A DNA stretch of 64,000 bases from Klebsiella africana (GCF_020526085.1 NZ_CP084874.1:2046001-2110000), one strand, 5' to 3'. Shown: positions 39,415 through 49,182, numbered from the stretch's first letter. Numbers and translations are program-made. The notes: a model not told the origin generated them from the letters alone.

Positions 39415-40329
39415 TTACCCCAGCGGCGCAATTGACTTTTTATGGTCAGGGTATAACCGCAGGTTAATCTCCTTGAGCTGCTGGCGCAGACGCTGGCAGA
39501 GAAAATCGACGAACTTTTGCGCCATCGGGCTCAGGGAAACGTCGGCCCGGCGTAACAGGCAGAGGTTAATGGCGATCGGCGGCGTAATGGGATGGATCAT
39601 CTCCGGGGCCAGGTTGTGCTGGGCGGAAAAGATGTCGGTAATACTGCAGCCCATGCCGCGCTTCACGAACTCGGTGGCCATATAGTAGGTCTGGACGTTA
39701 AGCCGGGTGGTGGAAAAGTCGCGACGGGTGGCGATGGCGGCAGAGAGCGAGTGCGGGCCCGGCGAGATCCAGCGCTGCTGATCGATCTGGTCGATCTCCA
39801 CCGGCCCCTGACGATAATGACGGTCGATGTACACCAGCGGCACTTCGGCAATCAGGGTGGTCAGGATCTCCCCTTGCTGCACCGGCTGCAGCGTCAGCGC
39901 TAAATCTATCTCGCGTAAATCCAGTTTCCTGATCAGCGTCTCGGTGTGCTCGGTGGTCAGGGTCATCACCAGGTTGCTGTTTTGCTGATAAAAGTCGGTC
40001 ACCAGCTCAGGCACCAGGCTTAATCCCAGACTCGGCAGGCAGCCTAAGGTGATTTTGGCGCGCGGATCGCGAGCCAGGTTATCGGCCAGCAGGCGCAGGT
40101 TGTCCAGGTCCTGATAAATGCTCTGCGCTTTTTCGAAAAGTGTGATCGCCTCGCTGGTCGGTAGCAGCTTGCCGCGCACCCGTTGAAAGAGGGTAAAACC
40201 CAGTTTCATCTCGGCGCTTTTTAACGCTTTGCTGGCCGCTGGCTGGGAGATATTGAGCGCTTCCGCCGCCCGCGATAAAGAGCCGCAAGTCATGACAGCA
40301 TAGAAGATTTCCAGATGACGCAGTTTCAT
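39415..40329 (-). CDS. LysR-type transcriptional regulator of the D-amino acid cassette
   Basis: A 304-residue LysR regulator: N-terminal winged helix (MKLRHLEIFYAVMTCGSLSR, then AAEALNISQPAASKALKSAE) and a C-terminal periplasmic-binding-like effector domain. It lies 49 bases upstream of the dadA-like gene on the same strand and is divergent from a transporter 280 bases away, so it most likely controls one or both (inference). The effector is unknown; a D-amino acid or its keto acid is a natural guess. Confidence 0.9.
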   Translation of the reverse strand: MKLRHLEIFYAVMTCGSLSRAAEALNISQPAASKALKSAEMKLGFTLFQRVRGKLLPTSEAITLFEKAQSIYQDLDNLRLLADNLARDPRAKITLGCLPSLGLSLVPELVTDFYQQNSNLVMTLTTEHTETLIRKLDLREIDLALTLQPVQQGEILTTLIAEVPLVYIDRHYRQGPVEIDQIDQQRWISPGPHSLSAAIATRRDFSTTRLNVQTYYMATEFVKRGMGCSITDIFSAQHNLAPEMIHPITPPIAINLCLLRRADVSLSPMAQKFVDFLCQRLRQQLKEINLRLYPDHKKSIAPLG

Positions 40330-40608
40330 GAACAGTTAACTCAGGGTTATAGCCTACCGATAAAAAGTCATTTTCTACTAACACTAAGTTAACATAAATT
40401 TAATCACCAATCAGCGCATTGGTTACATCTTGTGCTGTAGACCCCGCCCAATGGCGGCATATTACGCTCTCAGAATCGTTTCCTTTGTACCCAAACAGAC
40501 CCTCAGGCCGCGGCCAATCAATAATGAAAAAGAGGGAGGATATTTTCTGAGCAGGCCCAATACACCACCTGACCCTTACGGTCAGATTGATTGGCATTAA
40601 GGAGTGTT

Positions 40609-42042
40609 ATGAGTGACTCAACGCTCACAGGCAATGCGCCTGTCAGACGAAATATCACGCGGAAAAACGTTTTTATTGGTCTGTTATTGCTACTGTTCGT
40701 GTTGATCGCGCTGTGGTGCCACGGTCGTCCGGGCAGCGAGCTTGGCCTGCTGGGATTTACGCCGCTGGTGGCGCTAGCGATATTATCGCTGATCGGCGTT
40801 GATATTGTGCTGGCGGTGATCTCGTCGATTATTATCGCCATGATAATGACCTCGACCGGCCTGCCGGAAATGGGCACGATGCTGGCGAAATCCACCGGGT
40901 CATTTATTGCCACCGTTGGGCTTATCATTATGCTTGGCGCCGGCGTGGGGGAAGTGGCCACCCGCACCGGCGCAGCGGTTGAGCTGGTGAGATTTGTGGT
41001 CCATCGTATTGGGCTGTCGAGCCAGACGCGGGTGAAATTCGGCATTGTGGTGTCATCGATTTTAATTTGTGGTTCGCTGGGTACCATGGCCGGTGGTAAC
41101 GCCATTATCGTGGCCGTGATCATTCCGGTAGCGGCAGCGGTGCGCTTAACGCCGCCGACGGTCGCCGCGCTGATGATGACCGCCGGTTCCGTTGGGCTGT
41201 TTACCGGGCCTTTCACCCCCAGCACCGTGACGATCCTCAGCCTCGGCGGGTTGAGCTATCCGGATTATCTGCTGTACGTTGGTCTGCCGATGAGTGCGGT
41301 GACGCTGCTGGCCGGCTGGGTAATGGCGGGGCGGATCCAGAAGATGACCGAAGGCAAACTGCGCTATGACGTCGATCTTTCGGAGAAGCCAAAAGACGAT
41401 CTCAGCGCCGCGCAGCAGCGTCGGCGTAAATTAAGCGCGCTGGCCTTCGCGGCGACCATCATCGTAATGGCGATCGTTGGCGTAGTGATTAAAGCCGGCT
41501 TCAGCTTCGCGATAATTGTGATGCTGCTGGTGGCCCTGATGACCGGCCTGGTAGGCGGCCTGCGTCCGACGCAGATCCTTCAGGCGCTGTATCATGGCTG
41601 CGGCCGTCTGGTGTGGATGTTTATTCTCTACTGGCTGTATAACCCGATCCTTGAGCTGATGGATGGTCTGCACGCCTATCAGGGGCTGCTGGAGTATACC
41701 CAACCGCTGCTTGAGGGGATCTCCCCGGCCTGGCTGTGCTTTAGCATCTTCGCGTTCAATATTATCGGCCATGTGCCTGGTGCGGCGGTGGCCCAGATGA
41801 CCTTTACTCATAAAATCTTTGGCCCGATGCTGATGGCCGCCGGCGTGCCGCCCCAGGGGACCACCGCGGTGCTGCTGGCCTCATCCCAGGTGGACTGGTT
41901 CGGGCCGTTTCCCTCATCAGATATGTTCGGCCAGATGGGGCTGGCGCAGTCTACTCATCTGAAATATATGCTCTATAACGGTTGGGCAATCGTGGTGGCG
42001 AATATCATTCTCTTTGCGCTGCTGTTTCAGATCCTGGTGTGA
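40609..42042 (+). CDS. ion-transporter-superfamily permease (Na+/H+ antiporter/GntP-like)
   Basis: A 477-residue protein with about 12 hydrophobic segments. I see the re-entrant-type sequences SLGTMAGGNAIIVAVIIPVA and SVGLFTGPFTPSTVTILSLG, and a later NIIGHVPGAAVAQMTF, typical of the ion-transporter superfamily (NhaC, GntP, CitM and similar). Automatic annotation would probably say Na+/H+ antiporter family, but the context (RidA, DadA-like enzyme, LysR) suggests uptake of the amino acid that the cassette degrades. Start at 40609 has AAGGAG five bases upstream; a longer frame from 40591 does not. Substrate unproven. Confidence 0.75.
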   Translation: MSDSTLTGNAPVRRNITRKNVFIGLLLLLFVLIALWCHGRPGSELGLLGFTPLVALAILSLIGVDIVLAVISSIIIAMIMTSTGLPEMGTMLAKSTGSFIATVGLIIMLGAGVGEVATRTGAAVELVRFVVHRIGLSSQTRVKFGIVVSSILICGSLGTMAGGNAIIVAVIIPVAAAVRLTPPTVAALMMTAGSVGLFTGPFTPSTVTILSLGGLSYPDYLLYVGLPMSAVTLLAGWVMAGRIQKMTEGKLRYDVDLSEKPKDDLSAAQQRRRKLSALAFAATIIVMAIVGVVIKAGFSFAIIVMLLVALMTGLVGGLRPTQILQALYHGCGRLVWMFILYWLYNPILELMDGLHAYQGLLEYTQPLLEGISPAWLCFSIFAFNIIGHVPGAAVAQMTFTHKIFGPMLMAAGVPPQGTTAVLLASSQVDWFGPFPSSDMFGQMGLAQSTHLKYMLYNGWAIVVANIILFALLFQILV

Positions 42043-42165
42043 CGAACCATCGCAGATGCGGAGGAGATTTTCCTCCGCGTCGACGAACGGGCGCGAGGTT
42101 TTCCTTTTCTCACCGCGACACCCACCGTAAAATCAGCCTCTTGTTTCCACTGCGTAATGGAATCT

Positions 42166-43149
42166 ATGCTGACTCTCGCCCATCTTCAACAGCGCCGCAG
42201 CCGGCGCTGGCTCTTCGGATTAACGCTGTTGCTGCTGGTCACGCTGCTGATCAGCCTGTGCGCGGGGGATCAATGGATCCCGCCTGGGGAATGGCTGAGC
42301 GCCAAAGGTCAGCTATTTATCTGGCAGATCCGCCTGCCGCGAACCCTGGCGGTACTGCTGGTGGGGGCGGCGCTGGCGCTCTCCGGGGCGATTATGCAGG
42401 CGTTGTTTGAAAATCCGCTGGCAGAGCCGGGTCTGCTGGGGGTCTCTAACGGCGCGGGTGTCGGGCTGATTGCCGCCGTTCTGCTGGGCAAAGGAGTCCT
42501 GCCCGGCTGGGCGCTCGGCCTGTGCGCCATCCTTGGCGCGCTGCTAATCACTTTTATTCTGCTGCGTTTTGCCCGCCGCCATCTCTCCACCAGCCGTCTG
42601 CTGTTGGCGGGGGTGGCGCTGGGGATCATCTGCAGCGCCCTGATGACCTGGGCAGTCTACTTCTCCACCTCTTTTGACCTGCGTCAGCTGATGTACTGGA
42701 TGATGGGCGGGTTTGGCGGCGTCGACTGGCAGCAGCTGTGGCTGATGATAGCCCTCCTGCCGGTGCTCTGCTGGGTCTGTCTGCAGTCGCAACCCCTGAA
42801 TTTACTGGCGTTGGGCGAGATCTCTGCTCGTCAGCTCGGGCTGCCGCTGTGGCTGTGGCGCAAATTACTGGTGGTGGCGACCGGCTGGATGGTCGGCGTT
42901 AGCGTGGCGCTGGCGGGGGCGATTGGCTTTATCGGCCTGGTGATCCCGCATATTCTGCGGCTATGCGGCTTGAGCGATCACCGGGTGTTACTCCCGGCCT
43001 GTATGCTGGCCGGGGCAAGCGCTTTACTGGGGGCGGATATTATTGCCCGGTTGGCGCTTTCTGCCGCAGAGCTGCCGATTGGCGTGGTGACGGCGACCCT
43101 GGGCGCGCCGGTCTTTATCTGGTTGCTGCTGCGTTCGCGGGGGCGATGA
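42166..43149 (+). CDS. btuC: vitamin B12 ABC permease BtuC
   Basis: Membrane subunit of the BtuCDF cobalamin importer. The 327-residue protein has about ten helices (FecCD family) with [20 protein letters not shown] and [18 protein letters not shown], and the L-loop that meets BtuD in [16 protein letters not shown] at 42166 gives the E. coli start ([11 protein letters not shown]); ATG at 42157 adds three residues. In E. coli btuC is followed directly by btuE and btuD; here a foreign-looking gene of opposite strand separates them. Confidence 0.95.
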   Translation: MLTLAHLQQRRSRRWLFGLTLLLLVTLLISLCAGDQWIPPGEWLSAKGQLFIWQIRLPRTLAVLLVGAALALSGAIMQALFENPLAEPGLLGVSNGAGVGLIAAVLLGKGVLPGWALGLCAILGALLITFILLRFARRHLSTSRLLLAGVALGIICSALMTWAVYFSTSFDLRQLMYWMMGGFGGVDWQQLWLMIALLPVLCWVCLQSQPLNLLALGEISARQLGLPLWLWRKLLVVATGWMVGVSVALAGAIGFIGLVIPHILRLCGLSDHRVLLPACMLAGASALLGADIIARLALSAAELPIGVVTATLGAPVFIWLLLRSRGR

Positions 43150-43188
43150 TAGCGCGGCGCCGTCGACAGGAACGGCGCCGGTTCAGGC

Positions 43189-43992
43189 TTACCAGCCTTT
43201 GATCGCGTCGCCTTTGTAGACTTCCTTCGCTTTTTCCGCGACTTCGCTGGTCTGGAAGGCGGCTTTCAGCTCCTGAATTTTCTTGCTGTCCTTATTATCC
43301 TCGCGGGCGACTATCGCATTCACGTAAGGGGAATCCGGCCCCTCCATAAACAGACCGTCGCGGGCGGCCGACAGGCCCGCCTGGGCGGAAAAGTTGGTGT
43401 TAATGATCGACAGGCTGACGTTCGGATCATCAAGGGTACGGGTCAGCTGCGGGGTATCCACTTCAACAATTTTCAGCTGTTTCGGGTTGTCGATGATATC
43501 CAGCGTGGTGGGTAAATAGCCGACGCCCGGTTTCAGCTTGAGTAATCCCTGCGCCTGGAGCAGCAGCAGGCTGCGTCCCAGGGTGGTGGTTTCATTAGAG
43601 ATGGTCACCGTCGCCCCTTCGGGCAGTTCGCTGATATTTTTAATCCGGTGAGAATAGGCGGCGATAGGGAAGACAAAGGTTTTACCGACTACCGCAAATT
43701 TATAGCCGCGCTCTTTCGACTGCGCCTCAAGATAAGGCAGGGTCTGGAAGGCGTTGGCATCCACATCTTTGTTGTTCAGCGCTTCGTTGGGCAGCACGTA
43801 ATCATTGAAGGAGACCACTTCGACGTCGAGGTGATATTTATCCTTCGCCACCTGCTCCACCACTTTCCAGATGGCTTCGTCCGGCCCGGTATTGATAGCG
43901 ACTTTTACTTTATTATCTTCATCCGGGGAGCAGGCGCTCAGCAGGGCGACGGAGGCGGCGATTAACGCCAGACTAAACAACTTCTTCATCAC
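43189..43992 (-). CDS. MetQ/NlpA-family substrate-binding lipoprotein
   Basis: A 267-residue lipoprotein: signal ending LLSAC with the lipid-modified Cys21, then the NlpA/MetQ fold (VKVAINTGPDEAIWKVVEQV, VVSFNDYVLPNEALNNKDVD, AFQTLPYLEAQ). MetQ-type proteins bind methionine or related amino acids for an ABC importer, but no ABC ATPase or permease of that type is next to it. It may serve MetNI encoded elsewhere, or act as an NlpA-like orphan. It lies on the opposite strand between btuC and btuE. The mature protein keeps acid and aromatic residues expected of the ligand pocket. Confidence 0.88.
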   Translation of the reverse strand: MMKKLFSLALIAASVALLSACSPDEDNKVKVAINTGPDEAIWKVVEQVAKDKYHLDVEVVSFNDYVLPNEALNNKDVDANAFQTLPYLEAQSKERGYKFAVVGKTFVFPIAAYSHRIKNISELPEGATVTISNETTTLGRSLLLLQAQGLLKLKPGVGYLPTTLDIIDNPKQLKIVEVDTPQLTRTLDDPNVSLSIINTNFSAQAGLSAARDGLFMEGPDSPYVNAIVAREDNKDSKKIQELKAAFQTSEVAEKAKEVYKGDAIKGW

Positions 43993-44225
43993 TAAAACTC
44001 TCTTAAATTAACAAGTAACAAAACCATATTACATTCATGGAACACTGTACACGGAAATGGTCGACGGCCCAATTGAGAGGATTTCATGTTGCCGGCGGCC
44101 AGCGAAGCGCTGTTACATCATGCGACAACTCGGGGGGATTGGCAGTAGAATGGCTGCCGCTGAATCCGCTACAGTAGAAAGGGATCACCTTCACCGGAAA
44201 CCGGTTTATCCATTGAGGACAGGCT

Positions 44226-44777
44226 ATGCAACATGACATTCTGAATACCGAAGTGACGACCATTGATGGCGAGAAAACCACCCTGGCATCCTTTGCCGGC
44301 AAGGTGCTGTTGATCGTCAATGTGGCCTCGAAATGCGGCCTGACGCCGCAGTATGAGCAACTCGAGGATCTGCAAAAGCAATTTGCCGGCGAGGGCTTTA
44401 GCGTGCTGGGGTTCCCCTGCAACCAGTTCCTCGGTCAGGAGCCGGGCAGTGAAGAAGAGATTAAGACCTTCTGCAGCACCACCTATGGCGTCACCTTTCC
44501 GCTGTTTAGCAAAATTGACGTCAACGGTGAACATCGCGCGCCGCTCTATCAAAAACTGATTGCCGCCGCGCCGAAAGCGGTAGCCCCGGAGGGCAGCGGT
44601 TTTTATGAGCGGATGGCCAGCAAAGGCCGGGCGCCGCTGTATGTGGACGACATTCTGTGGAATTTCGAAAAATTCCTCGTCGATCGCGAAGGCAACGTCA
44701 TTCAGCGCTTCTCCCCGGATATGACGCCGGACGATCCGCAGCTGGTGGCGGCGATTAAAGGAGCGCTGGCGCAATAA
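44226..44777 (+). CDS. btuE: thioredoxin/glutathione peroxidase BtuE
   Basis: Reduces hydrogen and organic peroxides. The 183-residue glutathione-peroxidase-fold protein has Cys37 in [12 protein letters not shown], the motif [14 protein letters not shown] (with Gln of the tetrad) and [12 protein letters not shown] (Trp/Asn). It is called part of the btu operon but is not needed for B12 uptake. Its stop overlaps the btuD start by one base. The metQ-like gene upstream points away, so btuE must have its own promoter within 43,993-44,225. Confidence 0.95.
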   Translation: MQHDILNTEVTTIDGEKTTLASFAGKVLLIVNVASKCGLTPQYEQLEDLQKQFAGEGFSVLGFPCNQFLGQEPGSEEEIKTFCSTTYGVTFPLFSKIDVNGEHRAPLYQKLIAAAPKAVAPEGSGFYERMASKGRAPLYVDDILWNFEKFLVDREGNVIQRFSPDMTPDDPQLVAAIKGALAQ

Positions 44778-45526
44778 TGTCGTTTCTGATGCAGCTACAG
44801 GATGTAGAGACGGCGGGGCGCCTGGCCCCGTTTTCCGCGGCTTTTCGCGCCGGGGAGATTGTCCACCTGGTGGGGCCGAACGGCGCAGGGAAGAGCACGC
44901 TGCTGACCCGCATGGCGGGACTGTCCGACGGTCCCGGTACGGTTCATTTTAACGGGCGGCTGCTTGATGAGTGGCCGGCGACCGAGCTGGCGCGCCGTCG
45001 CGGGTATTTGTGCCAACAGCAGACCCCGCCGTTCGCCATGCCGGTATGGCACTACCTGGCGCTGCATAGGCAGCAGCAGGGTGATAGCGCCCGTCTGAGC
45101 GATATCGCGGCCCGGCTTGGTCTGGACAATAAGCTCGGCCGTCAGGTCAATCAGCTTTCGGGCGGTGAGTGGCAGCGCGTGCGGCTGGCGGCAGTGATCC
45201 TGCAGATTGATCCCTTGAGTAATCCCGCGGGTCAACTGCTGCTGCTGGATGAACCGATGAACAGTCTGGATGTGGCCCAGCAGGCGGCGCTGGATCGGCT
45301 GTTACGTGAGCTGAGCGCGGCGGGAATTGCCGTGGTGATGAGCAGCCACGATCTCAACCATACCCTGCGCCATGCCGGACAAAGCTGGCTGCTCTGCCAG
45401 GGCGAAGCCATCGCCTGTGGAGCGACCGCCGAGGTGCTAAATGAGGAAAATTTAACCGCTGCCTATGGGATCCCGTTCCAGCGTGTGCAGGTGGCCGGTC
45501 ATATTATGCTCATCGCGTCACAGTAG
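44777..45526 (+). CDS. btuD: vitamin B12 ABC ATPase BtuD
   Basis: ATPase of the BtuCD importer. The 249-residue protein has Walker [11 protein letters not shown] (about residues 33-42), ABC signature [15 protein letters not shown], Walker [13 protein letters not shown] and switch His in [10 protein letters not shown]. Length matches E. coli BtuD. It starts within the btuE stop codon (TAATG). Confidence 0.96.
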   Translation: MSFLMQLQDVETAGRLAPFSAAFRAGEIVHLVGPNGAGKSTLLTRMAGLSDGPGTVHFNGRLLDEWPATELARRRGYLCQQQTPPFAMPVWHYLALHRQQQGDSARLSDIAARLGLDNKLGRQVNQLSGGEWQRVRLAAVILQIDPLSNPAGQLLLLDEPMNSLDVAQQAALDRLLRELSAAGIAVVMSSHDLNHTLRHAGQSWLLCQGEAIACGATAEVLNEENLTAAYGIPFQRVQVAGHIMLIASQ

Positions 45527-45607
45527 CACGCAGTTATCTTGTCACTGTATTGATAAACAAGCTAAATTATTGCGATAAAGAGACTAGGGACAGAGGGATC
45601 ATCTGAA

Positions 45608-46072
45608 ATGCGCTTCTGGTTCATGTTGGCGGCGGCGTTAATTTTAGCCGGCTGCAGCAGCCATCGGGCACCGCCGCCGAATCCACGGCTGGCTGACTCC
45701 ATTACGGTGGTGGCGAATCTGAACGAGCAGCTGCGCAGCTGGCGCGGCGCACCGTATCGCTACGGCGGCATGACGCCGCGCGGCGTTGACTGCTCCGGCT
45801 TCGTGGTGCGCACGTTTCGCGATAAATTTGCCCTCCAGCTGCCGCGTGAAACCCGCGAGCAGGCGGAAATCGGCACCCGCATCGATAAGCGCGATCTGCT
45901 GCCCGGCGATCTGGTGTTTTTCAAAACCGGCTCAGGGGAGAGCGGCCTGCACGTTGGCATCTACGATACCGATAACCAGTTTATTCACGCCTCCACCAGC
46001 CAGGGCGTCACCCGTTCCTCGCTGGATAACGTCTACTGGAACAAAAAGTTCTGGCAGGCGCGGCGAATCTGA
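45608..46072 (+). CDS. nlpC: NlpC/P60-family lipoprotein
   Basis: A 154-residue lipoprotein with signal ending LILAGC (lipid Cys16) and a papain-like NlpC/P60 peptidase domain: catalytic Cys62 in RGVDCSGFV and His in GLHVGIYDT. Such enzymes cut peptidoglycan stem peptides. It lies 81 bases downstream of btuD, as in E. coli; a terminator follows. Confidence 0.95.
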   Translation: MRFWFMLAAALILAGCSSHRAPPPNPRLADSITVVANLNEQLRSWRGAPYRYGGMTPRGVDCSGFVVRTFRDKFALQLPRETREQAEIGTRIDKRDLLPGDLVFFKTGSGESGLHVGIYDTDNQFIHASTSQGVTRSSLDNVYWNKKFWQARRI

Positions 46073-46090
46073 CGTCATTCAGAAGTAAGA

Positions 46091-46114
46091 GGGAAGCGAA
46101 CGCTTCCCTTTTTT
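46091..46114 (+). terminator. nlpC terminator
   Basis: GGGAAGCG-AA-CGCTTCCC followed by six T. Confidence 0.92.
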
Positions 46115-46185
46115 ATGCCGATAACCCTGCACTCCGCCCGTGTTAATCCGTGGTTCCAGGCACTACACTGGAGAGAGGAGGAACC

Positions 46186-47628
46186 ATGACCCTTTCTTTT
46201 ACCACCCACTGGCGGGATGAACTGCCGGACTTTTACACTTCCCTGTCACCGACGCCGCTGGATAACGCCCGACTCATCTGGCGCAACGCCCCGCTGGCAC
46301 AGCAGCTGGAGGTGCCCGACGCCCTGTTTGCGCCTGAAAGCGGGGCCGGCGTCTGGGGCGGCGAAGCGCTGCTGCCGGGCATGTCGCCGCTGGCGCAGGT
46401 TTACAGCGGCCATCAGTTTGGCGCCTGGGCCGGCCAGCTGGGCGACGGACGCGGGATCCTGCTCGGCGAGCAGCAGCTGGCGGATGGCCGCCGTTACGAC
46501 TGGCATCTGAAAGGTGCCGGCCTGACGCCCTATTCACGGATGGGGGACGGCCGCGCCGTGCTGCGTTCGACGATCCGGGAAAGTCTGGCGTCAGAGGCGA
46601 TGCACGCCCTGGGGATCCCGACGACGCGCGCCCTGGCGATGGTGACCAGCGATACGCCGGTCTACCGTGAACGCGTGGAGTCTGGCGCGATGCTGATGCG
46701 GGTGGCAGAGAGCCATGTCCGCTTCGGCCATTTCGAACATTTTTACTATCGCCGTGAGCCGCAGAAGGTCCAGCAACTGGCCGACTATGTCATTCGCCAC
46801 CACTGGCCGCAGTTGCAGGATGAGGCAGACAAATATTTGTTATGGTTCCGTGACGTTGTCACGCGCACCGCGCAGACTATCGCCAGTTGGCAAACCGTGG
46901 GCTTTGCCCATGGGGTGATGAATACCGACAACATGTCAATTCTCGGTCTGACCATCGACTACGGCCCGTATGGTTTCCTTGACGATTTTCAGCCGGACTT
47001 CATCTGCAACCACTCCGACTATCAGGGGCGCTACAGTTTTGAAAACCAGCCGGCAGTGGGGCTGTGGAATCTGCAGCGTCTGGCCCAGTCGCTGTCGCCG
47101 TTTATCAGCGCTGAGTCACTGAACGCGGCGCTGGATGAGTATCAGCACGCCTTGTTGACCGCTTATGGCCAGCGGATGCGCGATAAGCTCGGCCTGTTCA
47201 GCCAGCAGAAAGGGGATAACGACCTGCTGGACGGACTGTTTGCCCTGATGATCCGCGAGAAGAGCGACTATACCCGGACGTTCCGCCTGCTGAGCCACAG
47301 CGAACAGCTCAGCGCCGCCTCACCGCTGCGCGACGAGTTTATCGACCGGGCAGCCTTTGACAGCTGGTTCGCTGGATATCGCGCACGGCTGCGTGATGAA
47401 CAGGTGGACGACGCTCAGCGCCAGCAGCGGATGCAGGACGTCAACCCGGCACTGGTATTACGTAACTGGCTGGCGCAGCGGGCGATCGAGCAGGCTGAGG
47501 CGGGCGATATGGGCGAGCTGGAGCGCCTGCATGCCGCGCTGGCTGATCCTTTTACCGATCGCGAGGACGACTACGTCCGCCGCCCTCCGGACTGGGGGAA
47601 ACGTCTGGAAGTCAGTTGCTCAAGCTAA
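46186..47628 (+). CDS. selO: protein adenylyltransferase SelO (YdiU)
   Basis: A pseudokinase-fold enzyme that transfers AMP to Ser, Thr or Tyr of target proteins and affects redox stress responses. The 480-residue product has [32 protein letters not shown], the [20 protein letters not shown] segment, [20 protein letters not shown] (metal-binding Asn/Asp) and the C-terminal tail VSCSS, where some relatives have selenocysteine. I use ATG 46186, preceded by GAGGAGG, not the in-frame start 36 bases earlier. In E. coli ydiV lies between nlpC and this gene; here there is only a 113-base gap. Confidence 0.94.
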   Translation: MTLSFTTHWRDELPDFYTSLSPTPLDNARLIWRNAPLAQQLEVPDALFAPESGAGVWGGEALLPGMSPLAQVYSGHQFGAWAGQLGDGRGILLGEQQLADGRRYDWHLKGAGLTPYSRMGDGRAVLRSTIRESLASEAMHALGIPTTRALAMVTSDTPVYRERVESGAMLMRVAESHVRFGHFEHFYYRREPQKVQQLADYVIRHHWPQLQDEADKYLLWFRDVVTRTAQTIASWQTVGFAHGVMNTDNMSILGLTIDYGPYGFLDDFQPDFICNHSDYQGRYSFENQPAVGLWNLQRLAQSLSPFISAESLNAALDEYQHALLTAYGQRMRDKLGLFSQQKGDNDLLDGLFALMIREKSDYTRTFRLLSHSEQLSAASPLRDEFIDRAAFDSWFAGYRARLRDEQVDDAQRQQRMQDVNPALVLRNWLAQRAIEQAEAGDMGELERLHAALADPFTDREDDYVRRPPDWGKRLEVSCSS

Positions 47629-47635
47629 CTTGCCT

Positions 47636-47656
47636 CGCCCCGCGTTCAGCGGGGCG
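47636..47656. terminator. stem-loop between selO and hemP
   Basis: CGCCCCGC, loop GTTCA, GCGGGGCG between converging genes; no strong T-run. Confidence 0.65.
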
Positions 47657-47657
47657 C

Positions 47658-47846
47658 TTACTTGGTCAGAATTAACTTGCCGGCGTGGGTCTGGCGCAGC
47701 AGATAGCGCTGGCCGCCATGTTCAATGACTACTCGTCCTTCGCTGCCTAACAGAACCCGACTGCTGATCTGTCTATCCGTCGCCACGGGATAGGGGGCAT
47801 TGTCTTTTGGTTTTTCAGCTGTGGCAGTGTTATCCATACGCGTCAT
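47658..47846 (-). CDS. hemP: hemin uptake protein HemP (YdiE)
   Basis: A 62-residue protein matching the HemP family, with ISSRVLLGSEGRVVIEHGGQ and the ending LLRQTHAGKLILTK. It is encoded next to aroH as E. coli ydiE. Family members are linked to haem uptake; the mechanism is not settled. I start at ATG 47846, the ATG closest to a GAGAG ribosome site and just downstream of a near-perfect Fur box; the frame is open to 47912 but that reads through the box. Confidence 0.87.
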   Translation of the reverse strand: MTRMDNTATAEKPKDNAPYPVATDRQISSRVLLGSEGRVVIEHGGQRYLLRQTHAGKLILTK

Positions 47847-47870
47847 AGCTCTCAAAATAAAAATCAAAGC

Positions 47871-47889
47871 AACAATGATAATCATTATC
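47871..47889. promoter_or_regulatory. Fur box upstream of hemP
   Basis: AACAATGATAATCATTATC matches the 19-base Fur consensus at 17 positions and includes the perfect 15-base palindrome TGATAATCATTATCA. It lies about 25-45 bases upstream of the hemP start, so iron repression is very likely. Confidence 0.9.
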
Positions 47890-47992
47890 AATAATGTTGT
47901 TTTTAACGGCAAGCGTTATTTATCGTGTTACCGGATTTGGTAGGGTAAGGCGGGAACGTCAAAGCCCACCGCAGGCGCGGCGGGCGGAACGG

Positions 47993-49039
47993 TTACAGAC
48001 GGGTGGCGGTGGCGGCGGCCAGTTCGCTCAATAATCTTTCACTGTCTTCCCAGCTCAGGCAGGGGTCGGTGATCGACTGGCCCCAGGCCAGCGGCTGGCC
48101 GGGGACCACTTTCTGGGTGCCTTCCTGCAGGAAGCTTTCGGCCATAATCCCGGCGATAGCGGTGGAGCCCGCGCGAATTTGCTGACAGATATCGGCGCAC
48201 ACCTCCAGCTGGCGGCGGTGCTGCTTCTGACAGTTACCATGGCTGAAATCCACCACCAATTGCTCCGGCAAATCAAACTCCCGCAGCGCCTCGCCGGCGG
48301 CTGCGATATCCTCGGCGTGATAGTTTGGCCGTTTGCCGCCGCGCATAATGATATGTCCGTACGGGTTGCCGCTGGTCTGGTAAATCGTCATCTGTCCCTG
48401 CTTGTCCGGGGAGAGGAACATATGGCTGGCGCGGGAGGCGCGGATGGCGTCCACCGCGATGCGCGTATTGCCATCGGTGCCGTTTTTAAATCCGACCGGG
48501 CAGGAGAGCGCTGAGGCCATTTCGCGGTGGATCTGGCTTTCGGTGGTGCGCGCGCCGATGGCCCCCCAACTGATGAGATCGGCGATAAACTGACCGGTCA
48601 CCATATCGAGAAACTCGGTGGCCGTCGGCACGCCCAGCTCATTAACCTGCAGCAGCAGGCGCCGCGCCAGCTCAATCCCGTGGTTGACCCGGTAGCTGCC
48701 GTTGAGATCCGGGTCGGAAATTAAGCCTTTCCAGCCTACCACGGTACGCGGTTTTTCAAAGTAGGTGCGCATCACGATCTCCAGCTGCGGCTGGTAGCGC
48801 TCGCGCATGGTCTGCAAGCGGCGGGCATATTCCATCGCCGCGTCGGTATCGTGAATGGAGCAGGGGCCGATAATCACCAGCAGGCGGCGGTCTTCGCCGT
48901 TAAGGATTTTTTCAATTCGGCGGCGGGAGGCCGAGACGTGGGCAGCCACGTCGGCCGTCACCGGATGGCGCTGGGCCAGCTCCGCAGGCGTTACCAGGCT
49001 CTCAATGCGCGCGGTACGCAATTCGTCTGTTTTATTCAT
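47993..49039 (-). CDS. aroH: DAHP synthase, tryptophan-sensitive (AroH)
   Basis: First step of aromatic synthesis: phosphoenolpyruvate plus erythrose-4-phosphate to DAHP. The 348-residue product starts MNKTDELRTARIESLVTPAE and has LLVIIGPCSIHD, PRTVVGWKGLI, GARTTESQIHREMAS, KNGTDGN and VDFSHGNCQKQHRRQ, which holds metal-binding residues. It is the AroH (Trp-inhibited) isoenzyme, supported by close identity to E. coli AroH and by the TrpR operator upstream. A longer in-frame start 96 bases upstream is not supported. ppsR lies upstream on the same strand. Confidence 0.96.
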   Translation of the reverse strand: MNKTDELRTARIESLVTPAELAQRHPVTADVAAHVSASRRRIEKILNGEDRRLLVIIGPCSIHDTDAAMEYARRLQTMRERYQPQLEIVMRTYFEKPRTVVGWKGLISDPDLNGSYRVNHGIELARRLLLQVNELGVPTATEFLDMVTGQFIADLISWGAIGARTTESQIHREMASALSCPVGFKNGTDGNTRIAVDAIRASRASHMFLSPDKQGQMTIYQTSGNPYGHIIMRGGKRPNYHAEDIAAAGEALREFDLPEQLVVDFSHGNCQKQHRRQLEVCADICQQIRAGSTAIAGIMAESFLQEGTQKVVPGQPLAWGQSITDPCLSWEDSERLLSELAAATATRL

Positions 49040-49182
49040 TGGGGTCTCAAAAATCTGTTTCTTCCGCGGCGAAAATGCCGGGAAGTGATGCGCATCACGA
49101 TAAACCAATCCCTGCTTATTGCAAGAGCAGGGCATGATCCTGTATAGGCCACGGGTGATAGCATAAACAAATTTTTAATAAT

